From: Bog-473 sp963764305
GTDB lineage: Bacteria; Actinomycetota; Acidimicrobiia; Acidimicrobiales; RAAP-2
Assembly: GCA_963764305.1 (NCBI GenBank)
Contig: CAVXSD010000009.1
Span: 1-64,000 of the forward strand
Direction: 5' to 3'
DNA length: 64,000 nucleotides
The notes below the pieces were generated by a model that saw only the letters and a list, made by a program, of their open reading frames with translations, was not told the DNA's origin and ran no database searches. This document shows, in pieces, positions 37,424 to 46,716 of the stretch (positions are counted from its first letter, which is position 1; every line of letters begins with the position of its first letter). The translations under genes and the position numbers were made by a program.

Positions 37424-38599
37424 GTGAGTCGGGAAGACCGCAGCCTGCGCGGCGCCGCGGCCATCGTCGGCGTGGCCGACGACGTCTCACCCACCGGGGA
37501 GCTCGATCGCACGGGCCGCGAGCTCGAGGTGGCCATGGTGCTCGACGCGCTCGAGGACGCCGGACTCACGCTGGGTGACGTCGACGGCGTGTGCCATCCC
37601 GAGTCCGCCGTGGCCTTCGCCGAGTACCTGGGGCTGCACCCGAGGTTCATCGAGTCGACCATGACCGGCGGGTCGAGCTACGAGGTGCATGTCGAGCACG
37701 CTGCCGCCGCCATAGCGGCAGGCCTGTGCGACGTGGTCGTGAGCGTCTACGCCTCGACGCCGCGCAGCGACCGCACCCGCCGGCGCGCGCGGCCCCGCCG
37801 TGGCATGCTCGGGCCCAACCCGATGGCCGAGTGGGAGCTCCCGTTCGGCCTCCGCCTCCCGATGGGCCCCTACGCCCTGGCGGCGGCACGCCATATGCAC
37901 GAGTTCGGCACGACTTCCGAGCAGCTGGCCGCCATCGCCGTGAGCACGCGTCAGTGGGCGGCGCTGAACCCGCGTGCCCGCTACCGCGACCCGATCACGA
38001 TCGCCGACGTGCTCGCCTCACCACTGCAGGTCAGCCCCCTACACCTGCTCGACTGCTGTCTGGTCACCGACGGGGCCGGCGCCTTCGTCATGACGAGCAC
38101 GGCGCGCGCCCGGTCCCTGCGCAAACCGCCCGTCCACGTACTCGGGACGGCGACCTGCACCGACCACATGGGCATCACCCAGATGCCCGACCTCACCACC
38201 ACGCCGGGGGCCGTGTCGGGCTCCCGTGCCTTCGCCATGGCGGGCCTCGGCCCGGCCGACGTGGACGTGCTCCTGGGCTACGACAGCTTCACCATCACGG
38301 CCCTCCTCCACCTGGAGGACCTGGGCTTCTGCCCCAAGGGTGAGGGCGGCCCGTTCGCCGCCCAGGCCGGGCTGCTGGGCCCGGGAGGATCGCTCCCCAT
38401 GAACACGAATGGCGGAGGGCTCTCCTTCACCCATCCCGGCATGTACGGCATGTTCCTGATCACCGAGGCGGTGCGCCAGCTGCGGGGCGAGGGCGACGCG
38501 CGTCAGGTCGCCGGCGCCGAGGTGGCGGTGGCCCACGGGTCCGGCATGTTCCTCTCGGTGATGTCGACGGCCGTGCTCGGGACCGAGGCCACGCTGTGA
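37424..38599 (+). CDS. Thiolase-like (SCP-x/lipid-transfer type) protein
   Basis: A 391-residue thiolase-fold protein with GTG start. The usual active Cys in the N-terminal half is replaced: MTGGSSYEVHVEHAAAAI stands where N-x-C-A-S/T-G is expected. C-terminal NTNGGGLSFTHPG and HGSGMF blocks are present. This resembles the non-canonical thiolases paired with DUF35 proteins, and the DUF35 gene overlaps it by 4 bases. Loss of the Cys suggests a retro-aldol or lyase-type role rather than Claisen thiolysis (inference). Confidence 0.8.
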   Translation: MSREDRSLRGAAAIVGVADDVSPTGELDRTGRELEVAMVLDALEDAGLTLGDVDGVCHPESAVAFAEYLGLHPRFIESTMTGGSSYEVHVEHAAAAIAAGLCDVVVSVYASTPRSDRTRRRARPRRGMLGPNPMAEWELPFGLRLPMGPYALAAARHMHEFGTTSEQLAAIAVSTRQWAALNPRARYRDPITIADVLASPLQVSPLHLLDCCLVTDGAGAFVMTSTARARSLRKPPVHVLGTATCTDHMGITQMPDLTTTPGAVSGSRAFAMAGLGPADVDVLLGYDSFTITALLHLEDLGFCPKGEGGPFAAQAGLLGPGGSLPMNTNGGGLSFTHPGMYGMFLITEAVRQLRGEGDARQVAGAEVAVAHGSGMFLSVMSTAVLGTEATL

Positions 38600-39120
38600 G
38601 CACGGCCACAGCGGCGAGCACGGGGCCGGCCCGCTTCGAGCCGCCGGTGGGCGACGAGAGCCGCCCCTACTGGGAGGCCACACGGGAGGGGCGCCTGCTC
38701 GTGCAGTGGTGCACGGCCTGTGATCGGGGCATCTTCTACCCGCGGGCCTTCTGCCCGTATTGCGCCGGGGCGGCCGGGGCGGCCGGGGCGGCAGTCGGGA
38801 CGCTCGAGTGGCGTGAGGCCAGCGGCCGGGCCACGGTGCACGCGGCGGTCATCGAGCACCGGCCCGAGGCGGCAGGCGTGTCGTTCTCCGGGGGCGAGCC
38901 CTACTGCATCGCCCTGATAGACCTGGAGGAGGGGGTGCGCATGATGACCAATATCGTCGGTTGCCCGCCCGACGACGTCCACAGCGGGATGGCCGTCGCC
39001 GTCAGCTGGGAGCCACTGAGCGACGGCCGGCAGCTGCCCCTCTTCCGGCCCGCCGGGGCGGTCCCCTTCCGGCCCGTCGGGGCGGTCCCCGAGCCGCCCG
39101 AGGGAGCGGAAAGCACATGA
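38596..39120 (+). CDS. DUF35 Zn-ribbon/OB-fold acyl-CoA-associated protein
   Basis: A 174-residue protein. QWCTACDRGIFYPRAFCPYC is the rubredoxin-like zinc ribbon and the remainder the OB fold. Two internal GC-rich repeats expand the ribbon exit (GAAGAAGAA) and the C-terminus (RPAGAVPF/RPVGAVPE). DUF35 proteins form complexes with thiolase-like partners in steroid and acyl-CoA metabolism. GTGA overlap with the thiolase and ATGA overlap with the ligase. Confidence 0.85.
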   Translation: MSTATAASTGPARFEPPVGDESRPYWEATREGRLLVQWCTACDRGIFYPRAFCPYCAGAAGAAGAAVGTLEWREASGRATVHAAVIEHRPEAAGVSFSGGEPYCIALIDLEEGVRMMTNIVGCPPDDVHSGMAVAVSWEPLSDGRQLPLFRPAGAVPFRPVGAVPEPPEGAEST

Positions 39121-40739
39121 GCGTCCCCGAGGACAAGCGCGCCGCGACGGCCCAGGGCATGCTGCACGCGTGGTGGGCGGCCCGGATCCCGGACCACCTC
39201 GCGTTGATCACCCCGCACGGGGACCGCACCTACGCCGACTTGAACGCCGAGATCAACCGCCTGTCACGCGCGCTGCGGGCCCGGGGCCTGCAGGCCGGAG
39301 ACGCCATCGCGCTCATGTGCACCAACGAACCCGAATTCCTCGAGGTGCTCTACGCAGCCCAGCGCACGGGCCTGCGCCTCACGCCGATCAACTTTCACCT
39401 GACCGGCGAGGAGGCGGCCTACATCGTCGAGAACTGCGAGGCCAAGGCGTTTGTCTGCACCGGCACGTTGGGCGACAGGGTCGCGGTGGCCGCTGCGGCG
39501 GGCGGGCGGGGCCTGGTCAAGATCAACACGGGGGGCTTCATGCCCGGCTTCGAGATGTACAACACCGTGGTGGCCGCCGAGGACGGGTCCGACATCGACG
39601 ACCCGGTCATCGGCACCCAGATGCTCTACACGTCGGGCACCACCGGGCGGCCCAAGGGTGTGCACCGCCAGACCGCCGCGGTCAGCGCGCTGGCCGCCGT
39701 CAACTTCTGCGGGTACGACGAGGACTACGAGGCCACGGTCGACGCCCACCTCCTGACCGGCCCGCTCTACCACGCCGCGCCTCTTGCCTTCTCGGTGGCC
39801 ATCCCGTTCGTCTACGGCGTGCCCGTCGTGGTCATGGACCACTGGGACCCCGTGGAGGCGCTCCAGCTGATTCAGCGGCACGGGATCACGCATACACACA
39901 TGGTCCCGACCATGTTCCACCGCCTGCTCGCCCTGCCGACCGAGACACGGGAGCGCTTCGACACCTCGTCGCTGCGCTTCGTGATCCATGGCGCGGCGCC
40001 CTGCCCCGTTCCCGTCAAGCAGCGCCTGATCGAGTGGTTGGGGCCGGTGGTGGTCGAGTACTACGCGGCCACCGAAGGCCTCGGCACCATCGCCGACTCG
40101 AAGACGTGGCTGGCCCATCCCGGCACCGTGGGCCGGCCCATGGCGCCGGGACTGGTCAAGGTGGCCGACGAGACCGGCAACGAGCTGCCGCCAGGTGAGG
40201 TGGGTCTCGTCTTCCTGCAGGCGCCGGCCGCCACCAAGTTCGACTATTACGGCGACAAGGAGAAGACGGCCGACGCCTTCCGCGGTGACTACTTCACCCT
40301 GGGCGACATGGGCTACATGGACGAGGAGGGATTCCTCTACCTGACCGACCGCACGGCCAACCTCATCATCTCGGGCGGCGTGAACATCTACCCGGCAGAA
40401 ATCGACGCGGTGCTGCTGGAGCACCCCGCCGTGGGTGACGTCGCCACCATCGGGGTGCCCGACGAGGAGTGGGGCGAAGCAGTGAAGGCCGTGGTGCAGC
40501 CGGCCGAAGGGGTGGCGGCGAGCGACGAGCTGGCCGCCGAGCTCATGGCCTTCTGCCGGGACCACCTGGCACACTTCAAGTGCCCCCGCAGTGTCGACTT
40601 CGTGGCGGAGCTGCCGCGGGAGGATACTGGGAAGATCTTCAAGAGAAAGCTGCGCGACCAATACAGGGCGAAGCAGGAGGGGACGGCGTCGTCGCCGGAC
40701 CGACAAATTCGACATACTGACCAAAACCAAAGGAGCTGA
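39117..40739 (+). CDS. Acyl-CoA synthetase (AMP-binding)
   Basis: A 540-residue ANL-superfamily ligase: MLYTSGTTGRPKGVHR (P-loop), YYAATEGLG (A5-type), GDMGYMDEEGFLYLTDR (hinge Asp) and PREDTGKIFKRKL with the catalytic Lys near the C-terminus. It activates a carboxylic acid as its CoA thioester for the operon. ATG overlaps the DUF35 stop. An NH-x-T-G-like N-terminal pocket gives no clear chain-length hint. Confidence 0.9.
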   Translation: MSVPEDKRAATAQGMLHAWWAARIPDHLALITPHGDRTYADLNAEINRLSRALRARGLQAGDAIALMCTNEPEFLEVLYAAQRTGLRLTPINFHLTGEEAAYIVENCEAKAFVCTGTLGDRVAVAAAAGGRGLVKINTGGFMPGFEMYNTVVAAEDGSDIDDPVIGTQMLYTSGTTGRPKGVHRQTAAVSALAAVNFCGYDEDYEATVDAHLLTGPLYHAAPLAFSVAIPFVYGVPVVVMDHWDPVEALQLIQRHGITHTHMVPTMFHRLLALPTETRERFDTSSLRFVIHGAAPCPVPVKQRLIEWLGPVVVEYYAATEGLGTIADSKTWLAHPGTVGRPMAPGLVKVADETGNELPPGEVGLVFLQAPAATKFDYYGDKEKTADAFRGDYFTLGDMGYMDEEGFLYLTDRTANLIISGGVNIYPAEIDAVLLEHPAVGDVATIGVPDEEWGEAVKAVVQPAEGVAASDELAAELMAFCRDHLAHFKCPRSVDFVAELPREDTGKIFKRKLRDQYRAKQEGTASSPDRQIRHTDQNQRS

Positions 40740-40741
40740 AC

Positions 40742-41656
40742 GTGGGTATCTGTGACGGACGGGTCGTCGTCATCACCGGGGCAGGCCGGGGCATCGGGCG
40801 GGAGCACGCCCTCGAGTTCGCCAGCCAGGGCGCCAAGTTGGTCATCAACGACCTGGGTGCCGAGGTCGACGGGTCGGGCTCCTCGGACGGGCCGGCCGGC
40901 CAGGTGGTCGACGAGGTCCGCGGCATGGGCGGCGCGGCCGTGGCCAACGGCGACGACGTGTCGGACTACGAGGGCGCGGGCCGCCTGATCAAGACCGCCG
41001 TCGACACCTACGGGACGATCGACGTGCTCGTCAACAACGCCGGCATCCTGCGCGACCGCATGCTGGTCAACATGACGATCGACGAGTGGGACGCCGTGAT
41101 CAAGGTGCACCTGCGCGGCACCTTCGCGCCGACGCGCCACGCCGTGGAGTACTGGCGGAACCGGACCAAGGCCGGCGAGACGAACGACGCCCGCATCATC
41201 AACACAACGTCGCCGTCGGGCATCTACGGCAACGTGGGCCAGACGAACTACGGGGCAGCCAAGGCCGGCATCGCCTCCTTCACCGTCATCGCCGCCATGG
41301 AGCTCGAGCGCTACGGCGTCACCGTCAACGCCATCGCGCCGGCCGCCCTCACCCGCATGACCGAGAACCTCGGCATGGGCACAGCGTCGGCCGAGAAGAA
41401 GCCCGAGGAGTTCGACCCCTTCGACCCGGCCAACATCGCGCCCATCGTCGTGTGGCTCGGAAGCCCCGAGTCGGCCGGTATCACGGGCCGCGTGTTCAAC
41501 GTGCAGGGCGACCACATCAGCGTGGCCGAGGGCTGGGTGGCCGGGCCGGGCGCCGACAAGGGCGACCGCTGGGACCCGGCCGAGCTCGGGAAGGTCGTGC
41601 CCGACCTCGTGGCCAAGGCGGCCCCGAACGCCAACATGGGCGGGCGGCGGAAGTAG
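40742..41656 (+). CDS. SDR dehydrogenase (3-hydroxyacyl-CoA type)
   Basis: A 304-residue classical SDR: VVVITGAGRGIGREHALEFA cofactor loop with NDLGAEVDG (NAD-type Asp), NNAGILRD, and catalytic S with YGAAKAG. GREHA and NDLG are typical of the peroxisomal multifunctional-enzyme-type 3-hydroxyacyl-CoA dehydrogenases. AAAGGAG lies about 9 bases before the GTG. It follows the ligase gene by 2 bases. Confidence 0.9.
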   Translation: MGICDGRVVVITGAGRGIGREHALEFASQGAKLVINDLGAEVDGSGSSDGPAGQVVDEVRGMGGAAVANGDDVSDYEGAGRLIKTAVDTYGTIDVLVNNAGILRDRMLVNMTIDEWDAVIKVHLRGTFAPTRHAVEYWRNRTKAGETNDARIINTTSPSGIYGNVGQTNYGAAKAGIASFTVIAAMELERYGVTVNAIAPAALTRMTENLGMGTASAEKKPEEFDPFDPANIAPIVVWLGSPESAGITGRVFNVQGDHISVAEGWVAGPGADKGDRWDPAELGKVVPDLVAKAAPNANMGGRRK

Positions 41657-41666
41657 CCTCGGTCCC

Positions 41667-42791
41667 ATGACCGCGGAGGCCACCCCTCAGGTACCGGGCC
41701 GGCGCGACGTGGAGGCGGCCGTCCAGGTCATCCACGACAACGCGGACCGGCTCTTTCTGTGGGACTACGAGCGCGACCGGGGACAGCTCGTCACGCTCTA
41801 CAACAAGGCCATGGGGTCGCAGTGGAACAGCGTCACGGACCTCGACTGGTCCATCGACGTCGACCCCGAGCGGCTCGTGGCCGAGCAGGACAGCCCGCTC
41901 CTCGCTGTGGCCCGGGTGGCGGGCACGCTGCCCGGCTCGCCCATGGCGACGTGGAGCGAGAAGGAGTACTCGCAGCTCGGCATCGAGTTCTTCAAGGCGA
42001 ACCTCTCGCAATTCATGCACGGGGAGCAGGGCGCCATGATGACGGCGGCCAAGATCGTCGAGACCGTCCCGTGGATCGATGCCAAGTACTACGCGTCGAC
42101 CCAGACCATGGACGAGGCCAGGCACACCGAGGTCTTCGCCAAGTATCTCCGCACAAAGCTCGGCGACGCCTACCCGATGAGCCCGTTCCTCAAGGAGCAG
42201 ATCTGGTCGCTGCTCGAGGACTCGCGCTGGGACATCGCCTATCTCGGGATGCAGATCGTGATCGAGTCGCTGGCCCTGGCCGCCTTCGGCGACATGCTGC
42301 GACGCACGGAGGAGCCTCTGCTGACCAAGCTGCTGCGCTACGTCATGTCCGACGAGGCGCGCCACGTCGCCTTCGGCGTGCTGACGCTGTCGGAGTTCTA
42401 CCGGGACCTGAGCGAGGCCGAGCTGAAGGAGCGCCAGGAGTTCCTGGTCGACGCCACCCTCAACTCGCGCTCCCGGGCCACCACGCCCGAGGTGTGGGAG
42501 CGGATGGGCACCACGGCCGAGGAGGTCTTCCCCTTCATCATGCAGGCGGCGGAGAAGGCGAAACTGAACCCGATGCGGGGCTTCGCCCGCGGCTTCTTCG
42601 CCAAGCTGGTCCCGAACGTGCGCAAGCTCGGCCTCCTCGACGCCAACAACGGCTACCTGCGCGAGAGGTGGGGCGAGGCGGGACTGCTCGAGTTCGAGTT
42701 CGCCGACGACACCGGCTCGGACTACGCGTCCTACGACGCCGTGGCGCAGGACCGGGCGGCTGCCGGGGCGGGCACGACGTCCGAGGGGTGA
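41667..42791 (+). CDS. Ferritin-like diiron protein (R2/desaturase-like)
   Basis: A 374-residue helical protein with two E-A-R-H motifs (MDEARHTEVF near residue 153 and SDEARHVAFG near 233) plus partner glutamates in HGEQGAM and IVIESLALAAF. That gives the full ExxH-type ligand set of a dinuclear iron carboxylate site, as in ribonucleotide reductase R2 and acyl desaturases. In this operon it may oxygenate or desaturate the acyl substrate. No dedicated reductase or ferredoxin is beside it. Confidence 0.8.
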   Translation: MTAEATPQVPGRRDVEAAVQVIHDNADRLFLWDYERDRGQLVTLYNKAMGSQWNSVTDLDWSIDVDPERLVAEQDSPLLAVARVAGTLPGSPMATWSEKEYSQLGIEFFKANLSQFMHGEQGAMMTAAKIVETVPWIDAKYYASTQTMDEARHTEVFAKYLRTKLGDAYPMSPFLKEQIWSLLEDSRWDIAYLGMQIVIESLALAAFGDMLRRTEEPLLTKLLRYVMSDEARHVAFGVLTLSEFYRDLSEAELKERQEFLVDATLNSRSRATTPEVWERMGTTAEEVFPFIMQAAEKAKLNPMRGFARGFFAKLVPNVRKLGLLDANNGYLRERWGEAGLLEFEFADDTGSDYASYDAVAQDRAAAGAGTTSEG

Positions 42792-43161
42792 GCGTCGCGG
42801 CGCGCTCTCCGATTCAGCGGGTGCGGGCCGTCTGCCTGGCGCTCCCCGAAGCCGAGGAGCGCCCCTTCGGCGGCCACACCGCCCCGGCGTTCCGGGTGCG
42901 GGACAAGCTCTTCGTGATGACGAGCGAAGACGGCACGTCCATGACCATGAAGGCGCCCCGGGGCGCGCAGCAGGTCCTGGTGGCCTCCGAGCCGGCGCGG
43001 TTCTTCGTGCCCAAGTACGTCGGGCCCAAGGGCTGGGTCGGCGTGCGCCTGGATCTCCGGGCCGCGCCCGACTGGGACGAGATGGCCGAGATGATCGCCG
43101 AGAGCTACTGCCTCACCGACCGAAGCGACTCGCGGCGCTGGTGGGCCCACCGGCCGATTGA
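42788..43161 (+). CDS. MmcQ/YjbR-family protein, frameshifted near end
   Basis: A small YjbR-type protein: RVRAVCLALPEAEERPFGGHTAPAFRV, PRGAQQVL, PKYVGPKGWVGVRLD and ESYCLT are family blocks. After ESYCLT the natural ending PKRLAALVGPPAD with stop at 43159-43161 is in another frame, so one base is missing near 43120. Without correction the frame runs 230 bases into arginine-rich nonsense over the RDD gene. The GTG overlaps the previous stop. DNA-binding-like fold, role unknown. Confidence 0.75.
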
Positions 43162-43226
43162 CGGATCGGGGTCGACGGGCCGGGGTGAGATCCGGAAGCC
43201 GATCAGGGCGTCTGGGCCTCACCCCG

Positions 43227-43830
43227 TCACCCCGGTAGGCGATCGGTCGGCGACGCCCAGCCGACCCCGTTGTGCGCGCCACGCTGCTCGCGGACGTCGA
43301 CGGCGACCGTACGGGCGACCTTGTCGTGGAGGCACTGGTGACGCTTGTCGCCCAGCGGCCAGAGATAGTCGAGGATCCAGGCCACGATGAGGAGCCAGCA
43401 CGCGAAGGCCGTGACCGCACGGCCCCAGGCGCGCTGCCTGCTCGGTGCTTCGAGATTCCCCTCACGATCCACCTGAAAGAGGCGAATCTGCATCCGCCTC
43501 ATCCCTGGAGTTTGACCGCGCCGGCCGATGAACCAGACCGGGTACAGGACGAACAAGGTGAGCGAAGCCAGAAGGCACCAGAACCACACCCACGAGATCA
43601 GACTCATCGGAGCGTTCGCATTGTTCGGCACTGAGGCGCCAAAGAGTATGTCGAAGGCGATTGGGGGCGGGCGCCATCAGGAGGAAGTCCACGAGAAAGC
43701 CGAGCCCGCGACGGCCCCATGTCGCGTACCGGACCTCGGACGGCATCGCATCGTCGGAAGGAGCGCCCCAGGTGAACCGCGCCCCCTGCGCCGGGTCCGG
43801 CCACGGTGCTCCCTCCCCGCCACTCGCCAT
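43227..43830 (-). CDS. RDD-family membrane protein, frameshifted
   Basis: The 5' frame from ATG 43830 reads VRYATWGRRGLGFLVDFLLMAPAP and then loses sense; the other frame continues IAFDILFGASVPN into two transmembrane helices, GQTPGMRRMQIRL and DYLWPLGDKRHQCLHDKVA, the standard RDD layout. One extra base in the G5 run at 43663-43667 accounts for the break. Three transmembrane helices are expected; the function of RDD proteins is mostly unknown. Confidence 0.75.
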
Positions 43831-43865
43831 CCGCCCACCCTAGATGGCGGGTGGTAAAGCGGTCG

Positions 43866-44660
43866 TTAACGCGCTGGGTCGAGACGGGTGAGGGAGGCCT
43901 CCATGTTCTCGGTGTAGCGGACATTGCCCTGGGTCACGCCCACCGTCTCCTGCTCACGCACGATCAGGCCGCTGCTGGGGACGATCCAGAAGTCGGTCGG
44001 GTTCGTCCCGTGCTCGGTGCCGGTGAAGGTGAGCATGAGCCGGGTGTGCATCACGGAGACCGCCCGGCCGCCCACCACCATGATGGACTGCTCCAACGCC
44101 CGGCCCGCCAGCTCGATCTTCTCGGCCGGGCTGGCGAGTGAGCAGGTGACGCCCCAGCGCTGACCGGGTCGGGCTGCAGGCGGCAGCAGGTAGGTCGAGG
44201 CCGGGCACTCGATGGTCGAGGTGGTCGCCGAGCCGGCGATGGACTCGTACGTCACGAGCTTCGGAACGGTCAGCGCACCGTTGGGAGCGTTGCACACAGT
44301 CGTCGCCTCGGTGTGCTGCGTGATGGGGACCCAGCTCACCGTCGCACAGCGTCCGTCGGCGACGATCATGGAGGTGCTCGGAGGGAAGGAGCGGGCCACA
44401 CCGACGAGGTTGAGGCTCTCGCCCCCGCTCGTGCGGTACGTGTACACCCCCGGGGTCGGCATCCGGTTGCGCAGCGTCGTCAACACCTTGCCGGTCTGTT
44501 CCCGCCGGTACATGCGCAGTGCGTCGCGCAGCCCCACCGGCGACGACACGGTGCGGAAGACGAGCGCCCACGCCGTCCCACCGGCACAGCTGACGATCAC
44601 CAGGGCAAGGGCGATGACCGACAACAGCCGGTGCTGCTGGACCCAGTGCCAGACGAACAC
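43866..44660 (-). CDS. Hypothetical membrane-anchored protein
   Basis: A 264-residue protein with one N-terminal transmembrane helix (about residues 13-36) and a large extracytoplasmic beta-rich domain with four conserved-looking cysteines (CATVSW, VCNAP, IECPAS, VTCSLA). It ends with a repeated NxRYTENMEASL-type strand. I do not recognise a family. No catalytic motif is evident. Confidence 0.6.
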   Translation of the reverse strand: MFVWHWVQQHRLLSVIALALVIVSCAGGTAWALVFRTVSSPVGLRDALRMYRREQTGKVLTTLRNRMPTPGVYTYRTSGGESLNLVGVARSFPPSTSMIVADGRCATVSWVPITQHTEATTVCNAPNGALTVPKLVTYESIAGSATTSTIECPASTYLLPPAARPGQRWGVTCSLASPAEKIELAGRALEQSIMVVGGRAVSVMHTRLMLTFTGTEHGTNPTDFWIVPSSGLIVREQETVGVTQGNVRYTENMEASLTRLDPAR

Positions 44661-44758
44661 GCGGCAAATCCTACTCGCGCCCGGGTGCGGTCAACCGAAC
44701 GCTGGTTTGGGCGGGGTCGGGCCCGTCGGGTGGTCGAGCCGGACGCCGGCCAGGCCGG

Positions 44759-46120
44759 TCAGGCCTGGTCGGGCACCCAGTTGCCGTGGAAGCCCGCCGG
44801 CACACGCTGGGGCAGGTCGATGACGGCCTGGGCCTCCCCCTCGAGGTCGTCGGCGTTGAGGATGTGCAGGGCGGAGGTGTCCGTCTCGGCCGAGTGCACC
44901 AGCAGGAGCAGCCAGCCGTCCGACTCGCCGGCACCCTCCTCCCGGGGCACGAAGACCGCCTCGCCCAGGCTCGTCCCCGGTCCGAAGGAGCGGGCCTGGC
45001 TCGCCCTCCGCTCGAAGTCGTGGCGGAGCAACACCGACTCCGTGCCGACGATGCCGTCGGAGCTGCCCACGGCGACGACGTAGCCGTACCGGTGGGGCAG
45101 GCCCACGCGACGCTCGTCCACGCGGGGGAACTCCTGCCCGCGGTCGTCGAGACGCTCCTCCTTCACCGTGCCGCCGTGACCGTCGAGATGCCAACGTTCC
45201 AATGTGGGGACTCCTTCGGAAGGCCCGAGGTGGTTCGTCCGGAACATGGACGGGTGGCGCACCACGTCGAGCACGATGCCGTCACCGTCGGGGTCGTCGA
45301 AGGCGTTCATGGGGTGGAACACGTAGCACGACTCGACGTCGTGCCAGACGACGTCGGTCGAATCGCCGTCTCGGGGCAGGAGGCCCACACGCGACCGATA
45401 GCCCTCCTCCCAGCGGTAGGGGAAGGACGCGCCAGACGCGGCGGCGTCGAGGCTGAAGGTGACCGGGAGGTCCAGCAGGGCGATGGAGCGCTGGGTGATG
45501 GCGCAGTCGTGCACGCTCACCGGCCCGCCCATAGCGACGCGCCGGCTGGATCGCACCTTGGCCTGCGCGTCGATGATCGTCACCTCGACGTCGTTACCCC
45601 AGCCGAAGAAATAGGAGACGGCGTAGAGCTCACCCGTGAGCGGGTCTCGCTTGGGGTGGGCCGTGTAGCCGCCGTCGAGCGTGCCTTCGAAGTCACAAGG
45701 CCCGACGGTGTCGAGCTCGTTCGTCAGCTCGTACGGGCGCGCCCCCGCCTCGACGATGGCGAAGGTGCGGCCCGCCTGCCCGATGACGCTGGTGTTGGGC
45801 GCGAAGTCCATGTCCGCGTGCACCGGACCCGGGTGGGGCTCCTCGCCGAGGACGCGCGCCACCTCGGCGGAACGCACCCAGCGATTGCGGTACCACTCGG
45901 CCCGTCCGTCACGCAGCCGGATCCCGTGCACCATGCCGTCGCCGGTGAACCAGTGGTAGGTCGAGGGTTCGGGAGGTGAAGCGGGATTGGGGCCGTTGCG
46001 CAGGTAGCGGCCGCAGAGGGCCTCGGGCACGGTTCCGGTGACGGCCAGGTCGGTCGCCGTGACCTCTTCGAGCACGGGGGCGAAGTTGCCCTCCAGGTAC
46101 GGATTGGCTGTCACGGTCAC
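44759..46120 (-). CDS. Carotenoid oxygenase (RPE65/CCD family)
   Basis: A 453-residue seven-bladed beta-propeller dioxygenase. The four iron-ligand histidines are visible in TAHPKRDPLTG, SVHDCAIT, VFHPMNAFDDP and the terminal FHGNWVP. RYLRNGPNP and FTGDGMVHGI near the N-terminus are family blocks. It cleaves carotenoid or stilbene-like double bonds. No carotenoid synthesis genes are in the window. Confidence 0.9.
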   Translation of the reverse strand: MTVTANPYLEGNFAPVLEEVTATDLAVTGTVPEALCGRYLRNGPNPASPPEPSTYHWFTGDGMVHGIRLRDGRAEWYRNRWVRSAEVARVLGEEPHPGPVHADMDFAPNTSVIGQAGRTFAIVEAGARPYELTNELDTVGPCDFEGTLDGGYTAHPKRDPLTGELYAVSYFFGWGNDVEVTIIDAQAKVRSSRRVAMGGPVSVHDCAITQRSIALLDLPVTFSLDAAASGASFPYRWEEGYRSRVGLLPRDGDSTDVVWHDVESCYVFHPMNAFDDPDGDGIVLDVVRHPSMFRTNHLGPSEGVPTLERWHLDGHGGTVKEERLDDRGQEFPRVDERRVGLPHRYGYVVAVGSSDGIVGTESVLLRHDFERRASQARSFGPGTSLGEAVFVPREEGAGESDGWLLLLVHSAETDTSALHILNADDLEGEAQAVIDLPQRVPAGFHGNWVPDQA

Positions 46121-46294
46121 GGATGCCCCCTTTGGTGGGCCAGAACTGCCACTGCCAGCCCAACTTAGGCACGATTCCTGGCGTGAACAACCGGTGACGA
46201 AATGACCGCCGATGCCCCATACCTCCCTTGCGTCGCCGTAGCGCGCTAAGGTTCCTGTCCGAGGGCACCACCATCACAAGTTTGGAAATCCCTC

Positions 46295-46310
46295 TAGCTC
46301 GCAAGAGCTA
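46295..46310 (+). promoter_or_regulatory. Hairpin with GCAA tetraloop in the cspA leader
   Basis: TAGCTC-GCAA-GAGCTA is a perfect 6-bp stem capped by a GNRA tetraloop, 58 bases before the cspA ATG. Cold-shock mRNAs often have structured leaders; the role here is inference. Confidence 0.45.
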
Positions 46311-46367
46311 CCGGCCATGACCCCCGCGACACGGGTCAAATCTGGCCAGGAGAGGAGTGGATTTTCA

Positions 46368-46575
46368 ATGGCAACTGGTTCCGTGAAGTGGTTTAACGGT
46401 GAGAAGGGCTTCGGCTTCATCACCCAGGACGGTGGGGGCCCCGACGTCTTCGTGCACTTCGAGCGCGATCAGCGGTACGGGCTACCGCAATCTCGAAGAA
46501 GGACAGAAGGTTGAGTTCGAGACCAACCAGGGTCCGAAGGGCCTTCAGGCCGCGAACGTGCGAGCCATCGGGTAA
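46368..46575 (+). CDS. cspA: Cold-shock protein (CspA family), frameshifted
   Basis: MATGSVKWFNGEKGFGFI and DVFVHF are the RNP1/RNP2 blocks of a cold-shock domain. One extra base at about 46461 (TTC-G-AGC) diverts the frame; removing it gives SAISGTGYRNLEEGQ and a normal ending AANVRAIG with TAA at 46573-46575, 68 residues in all. AGGAG is 10 bases before the ATG, and an intrinsic terminator follows. Because the rest is perfectly CspA-like, a sequence error is more likely than a true null. Confidence 0.85.
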
Positions 46576-46597
46576 CGCCGAGCGCACCAGGATCACG

Positions 46598-46632
46598 ACA
46601 GAACCCCGTCTCATTGTGAGGCGGGGTTCTGT
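46598..46632 (+). terminator. Rho-independent terminator after cspA
   Basis: ACAGAACCCCGTCTCA pairs with TGAGGCGGGGTTCTGT (one G-T) across a 3-base loop, then CAATTTCAATTTCA-like sequence. It is a strong stem, 22 bases after the cspA stop, and could act for both strands. Confidence 0.8.
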
Positions 46633-46686
46633 CAATTTCAATTCAGGTCCATTTCAGGACGGCCCTTCGCGCGCGCGTGGGCGCGC

Positions 46687-46711
46687 AGCGGCTCAGCGGC
46701 TCAGCGGCTCA
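46687..46711. repeat. 8-bp tandem repeat beside the cysQ stop
   Basis: AGCGGCTC is repeated three times and ends 5 bases before the reverse-strand stop codon of the inositol-phosphatase-family gene. On that strand each junction offers CTGAGC, that is, a TGA. Confidence 0.75.
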
Positions 46712-46716
46712 CCACG

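Noticed and set aside
43162..43390. Arginine-rich extension of the YjbR protein
   Set aside because: It arises only from the frame break near 43120 and overlaps the RDD gene antisense.
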